Source of the DNA: an uncultured Bacteroidales bacterium
Lineage (GTDB): Bacteria; Bacteroidota; Bacteroidia; Bacteroidales; P3
DNA: 9,639 nt
Direction of reading: 5' to 3'
Assembly (NCBI GenBank): GCA_937910265.1
Contig: CALEPD010000170.1
Coordinates: forward strand, 1 to 9,639
Below, piece after piece: positions 7,347-9,639 of this stretch. A program made the translations under genes and the position numbers. The notes beneath the pieces were generated by a model. It was not told the origin of the DNA, made no database searches, and worked only from the letters and a program-made list of their open reading frames with translations. Position 1 is the stretch's first letter, and every line of letters starts with the position of its first letter.

Positions 7347-7367
7347 ACACCCCGGCATTGAGGGTGT
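7347..7367 (-). terminator. Hairpin immediately after the corA stop, possible terminator
   Basis: ACACCC and GGGTGT form a six-base GC-containing stem around a nine-base loop, beginning at the base after the corA TAA. On the corA strand no T run follows, so classic intrinsic termination is doubtful. On the opposite strand the stem is followed by TTTATTGATTT, but no plus-strand gene uses it. Confidence 0.35.
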
Positions 7368-8297
7368 TTATTGATTTGTGAATTTACGGAAATAGAGCAA
7401 CAGTACCACCATTATAACAACCATCACTCCTACAATAGACCAAAATGCCACAGTATTGGTGATAAATGGAAATTGGACATTCATACCGAACAAGCCTGTA
7501 ACCACGGTCAACGGAAGCATAATTGTACTGAAATAGGTAAGCACTCGCATGATATCGTTAGTCTTGTTGGCCTGCAATGAATCGAATGTTTTTGACAGAC
7601 CTTCAATCAACTCGCCATAGTCTTCAATAGAGTCGAACATCTTTTGATACTGGTCCAATATATTTCCCCAGTAATCCTCCATATCAAGAATCGAGGGATC
7701 CAAAAAGCCTTTAATACCACCGCTTTCAAATCGTTGCAAGACGCGCAACTGAGGTTTGAAAGTAGTGTTCAACAAAATGATATTGCGTCGGGTAATTGAA
7801 ATCAACTCGATAATACTGCGGGCACGCTTGTTGAAAATATCATAATTTATCAAGTCTACTTCGGCACCTACACGCATAATAAGTGTGTAGGATTCATGCA
7901 TCAATCGGTCGAGGATATGATATAACAGCAAATCGCTCGAACGCAATTTTTCCTTTACGTTTTCGTCGCCATCATTCAAATCCTCAAGCATCTCATCGAA
8001 GAGTTTTTTCACCACCCAATGAGAATTGCCGATAGTGATTATATAATCCCTACCCCAAAAGATTTTAACTTCACGGATACGGATAAACTTGTTGCCTTTG
8101 TCAAAATATGGGAAATGCAGAATCAAGAAGTAATAATCGTCGTATTCGTCGATTTTAGGACGTTGGTTCGTTGCCCGGCAGTCGTCTATGTCCAAAGGGT
8201 GGAAATTATACTGTTCCAACAGATAGCGATAATCATCTTCACTGGGATTGGTAATATGTTTCCAATTCAAATCATGATACTGTATGGCCTCTATCAT
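7368..8297 (-). CDS. corA: CorA-type magnesium/cobalt transport protein
   Basis: CorA forms a homopentameric Mg2+ channel in the inner membrane, with a large cytoplasmic domain that senses Mg2+. The 309-residue length is normal. Residues 1-240 form the acidic, mainly helical cytoplasmic part, with a long stretch (about 145-250) corresponding to the stalk helix. Two C-terminal membrane segments follow (about 252-270 and 284-303), separated by the signature GMN (271-273) in LFGMNVQFP, which forms the selectivity entrance. The C-terminus is short and basic (RKFTNQ). The gene stands alone with its own promoter and an unusually good ribosome binding site. Mg2+ is the likely main ion, but other CorA homologues carry Co2+, Ni2+ or Zn2+, and sequence cannot settle this. 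Confidence 0.95.
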   Translation of the reverse strand: MIEAIQYHDLNWKHITNPSEDDYRYLLEQYNFHPLDIDDCRATNQRPKIDEYDDYYFLILHFPYFDKGNKFIRIREVKIFWGRDYIITIGNSHWVVKKLFDEMLEDLNDGDENVKEKLRSSDLLLYHILDRLMHESYTLIMRVGAEVDLINYDIFNKRARSIIELISITRRNIILLNTTFKPQLRVLQRFESGGIKGFLDPSILDMEDYWGNILDQYQKMFDSIEDYGELIEGLSKTFDSLQANKTNDIMRVLTYFSTIMLPLTVVTGLFGMNVQFPFITNTVAFWSIVGVMVVIMVVLLLYFRKFTNQ

Positions 8298-8302
8298 GGC
8301 AT

Positions 8303-8308
8303 CCTCCC
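8303..8308 (-). promoter_or_regulatory. Strong Shine-Dalgarno site of corA
   Basis: GGGAGG ends five bases before the corA ATG at 8297, ideal spacing for ribosome binding. The other starts in this window lack a comparable site, as is usual in Bacteroidetes, so this one stands out. It also fixes the corA start. An ATG directly abutting it (8302) begins a two-codon frame, ATG CCA TGA, overlapping the corA start, but it is too close to the site to be a likely initiation codon. Confidence 0.65.
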
Positions 8309-8375
8309 TTCTCGTTTTAATGGGCCGACTCTATGGTCCAGTTCTACATTCGTGCTATTTATTTAAATGAATTTG

Positions 8376-8407
8376 CAAAAGTACTATTTTTTTTTCAGTA
8401 ACGCAAA
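8376..8407 (-). promoter_or_regulatory. Bacteroides-type promoter of corA
   Basis: A -33 TTTG (8404-8407) and a -7 element TACTTTTG (8376-8383), matching TAnnTTTG, are separated by 20 bases that include a run of nine A. Several other TTTG repeats lie just upstream. Transcription should start near 8370, leaving a leader of about 70 bases. That leader contains an imperfect stem (TGGACC with GGCCCA), but I recognise no known riboswitch. Confidence 0.75.
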
Positions 8408-8434
8408 CCAAAGAAACAAACAAATATATTTCAA

Positions 8435-9142
8435 TCACTTTAACGACACATATAAATCTTTTGTCAAAGCTCTGTACATATCAGAATATTCATTTTCGGC
8501 ATTTCGTATATAAAAAAAACGCTCACCCTGAGGTGTTGGATTTTTGCGTTGCAATGCGAACACCGCACGCTTGGGAGATGCCGACTCTTTTGTGGAAACT
8601 GCATAGACCAACCCCGGAAATAGCGAATAGGACGGTGCCATCATCATTATCTTTTTAGCCGCGTTGTATGGGAGCACACACCAAAAGCAACCGTTATCGG
8701 CCAATAACAAGTTGACAGAATGTAGCAATTCCTCGAACGAAAGACTGTCGGTATGACGGGCATTGTTACGGGATTTGACGGGCCCTTTGAGCGATTGTTC
8801 AAAAAAGGGTGGATTGCTGACAATCAAGTCAAACTTGGATGTTGCGTTATTCGAAAATTCACGAATACTGCAACACAAGGCGTTCATATTGGCACCCCAC
8901 ACCGAACATTGAAAATTTTGGTTTGCCTGATTGACCGATGGCTCGTCGATATCGATTGCAGTAACTTGGGCTTGGGGGAAACGCTGGGCCATAATCAACG
9001 CGATGACTCCACTACCGGTTCCAATATCAAGAATGGAACGGGGGTTATCGCACTCGAGCAAACTACCAAGCACCACAGCATCGGTACCAACCTTCATGGT
9101 AGAACAGTCGTCTTCGACGTCGAACTGCTTGAAGTGAAACAT
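8435..9142 (-). CDS. trmN6: tRNA1(Val) (adenine(37)-N6)-methyltransferase
   Basis: This SAM-dependent enzyme (E. coli YfiC/TrmM) methylates N6 of A37 in valine tRNA1. The 235-residue length is close to that of E. coli. Family features are the N-terminal F-x-V-x-x-D...MKVGTDAVVLG stretch (about 7-26), motif I for SAM binding LDIGTGSG (38-45), the acidic end of strand two in AIDID (62-66), and the catalytic NPPFF (110-114) used by N6-adenine methyltransferases. The TDA-LG motif and NPPFF together favour TrmN6 over general HemK- or RsmC-like methylases. The ATG at 9142 follows the rhomboid stop by 14 bases, and GTGAG just before it may serve weakly for ribosome binding. It is probably co-transcribed with the rhomboid gene. 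Confidence 0.9.
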   Translation of the reverse strand: MFHFKQFDVEDDCSTMKVGTDAVVLGSLLECDNPRSILDIGTGSGVIALIMAQRFPQAQVTAIDIDEPSVNQANQNFQCSVWGANMNALCCSIREFSNNATSKFDLIVSNPPFFEQSLKGPVKSRNNARHTDSLSFEELLHSVNLLLADNGCFWCVLPYNAAKKIMMMAPSYSLFPGLVYAVSTKESASPKRAVFALQRKNPTPQGERFFYIRNAENEYSDMYRALTKDLYVSLK

Positions 9143-9156
9143 CTCACAAATTGTAT

Positions 9157-9639
9157 TTATCTGCGATATGACCTGTTACGCCACCATAGAATTAAGAGAA
9201 GACCAAACACCATACCTCCAAGGTGGGCAAAATGGGCTATGCCGTCGGAAGTATAGAATACACCTTGAATCAGTTCGATAGCAGCAAAAATGATGACAAA
9301 CCACTTGGCTTTGATGGGGACAAAGAAATAGAGGTAAATGCGCTCTTCGGGAAACATCATACCGAATGCCAACAAAATACCATACACAGCACCCGAGGCT
9401 CCGACAGTGTTGTGGAAACCAGACATCAACCCCGTTGCAGAAAGAAGCATGGTTAATAACGCCGCACCTATTCCACACACAAAATAGTATATCAAAAAGC
9501 GCTTGGTTCCCCAGAAATTTTCAAGCACATAGCCAAACATCCACAAAGCAAACATATTAAACAGCAAATGGCTGAAATTTGCATGCATAAACATGTAGGT
9601 GATGGGCTGCCATAAACGGAAATATCCACCGTCGACAGG
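9157..9639 (-). CDS. Rhomboid-family intramembrane serine protease (5' part cut by window)
   Basis: The frame stays open to the right edge, so the true start lies beyond 9639; 160 C-terminal residues are visible. An in-frame ATG at 9594 is internal: the codons upstream of it encode FRLWQPITY, a conserved rhomboid segment. The catalytic dyad is present: Ser in VGASGAVYG (visible residue 82) and His in AHFAHLGG (visible residue 139). The HxxxN motif that shapes the oxyanion site is also present (HLLFN, 24-28). Several membrane helices surround these. The enzyme should cleave transmembrane proteins within the inner membrane; its substrates cannot be inferred. The protein ends in a short basic tail (RNRSYRR). 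trmN6 starts 14 bases after the stop. Confidence 0.93.
   Translation of the reverse strand, partial: PVDGGYFRLWQPITYMFMHANFSHLLFNMFALWMFGYVLENFWGTKRFLIYYFVCGIGAALLTMLLSATGLMSGFHNTVGASGAVYGILLAFGMMFPEERIYLYFFVPIKAKWFVIIFAAIELIQGVFYTSDGIAHFAHLGGMVFGLLLILWWRNRSYRR

Noticed and set aside
7245..7347. Minus-strand open frame in the gap after corA, ending in a Lys-rich segment (about 19 codons from an ATG, longer from a TTG)
   Set aside because: Too short and without a start signal or recognisable match; a decayed gene remnant is possible but cannot be supported from sequence alone.
7291..7374. Plus-strand open frame of 27 codons with AGGG just upstream, ending across the corA stop
   Set aside because: Very short, with no recognisable family or promoter, and overlaps the corA 3' hairpin; best explained by chance.
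8753..9256. 167-codon plus-strand frame across trmN6 and rhomboid
   Set aside because: Antisense to two well-supported genes and shows no protein-like pattern.

Overview
The window comes from a member of the Bacteroidota, most likely order Bacteroidales. The evidence is a Porin_10-type outer-membrane barrel, a DUF3127 protein, a Bacteroidetes-style M28 peptidase, almost no Shine-Dalgarno sequences, and promoters of the Bacteroides type (TTTG, 19-20 bases, TAnnTTTG). I cannot name a family or genus from sequence alone. All eleven genes lie on the minus strand, so transcription runs from high to low coordinates. The gene at each end is cut by the window.

Reading in the direction of transcription: (1) 9639-8435, a truncated rhomboid intramembrane protease, then trmN6 (tRNA1-Val A37 methyltransferase) 14 bases later. 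(2) 8407-7347, corA (Mg2+/Co2+ channel) alone, with its own good promoter, an unusually strong ribosome binding site and a hairpin just after its stop. (3) 7346-7124, a non-coding gap carrying a promoter-like -7 element. (4) 7123-5658, a DUF3127 protein with an SSB-like C-terminal tail, 5-formyltetrahydrofolate cyclo-ligase, and a small charged protein with one C-terminal membrane segment. (5) 5635-1, a perfect-consensus promoter followed by panD, a flippase-like membrane protein, trxB and a 713-residue porin, all tightly spaced. A hairpin separates the porin from a secreted M28 metallopeptidase that is nearly complete but runs off the left edge.

Most of this is housekeeping and envelope function: coenzyme A precursor synthesis (PanD), one-carbon metabolism (cyclo-ligase), thiol redox (TrxB), Mg2+ uptake (CorA), tRNA modification (TrmN6), and membrane or outer-membrane proteins. 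I see no tRNA or rRNA, CRISPR array, insertion sequence, phage gene, toxin-antitoxin pair or defence island. I also see no base-composition break that would suggest recent transfer.

I did not find an undescribed multigene system. The observations most worth following are the SSB-like architecture of the DUF3127 protein, a cluster of cysteines around the metal site of the M28 peptidase, a Val/Asp/Thr-rich insertion in the porin, and the uncharacterised tail-anchored protein beside the cyclo-ligase.
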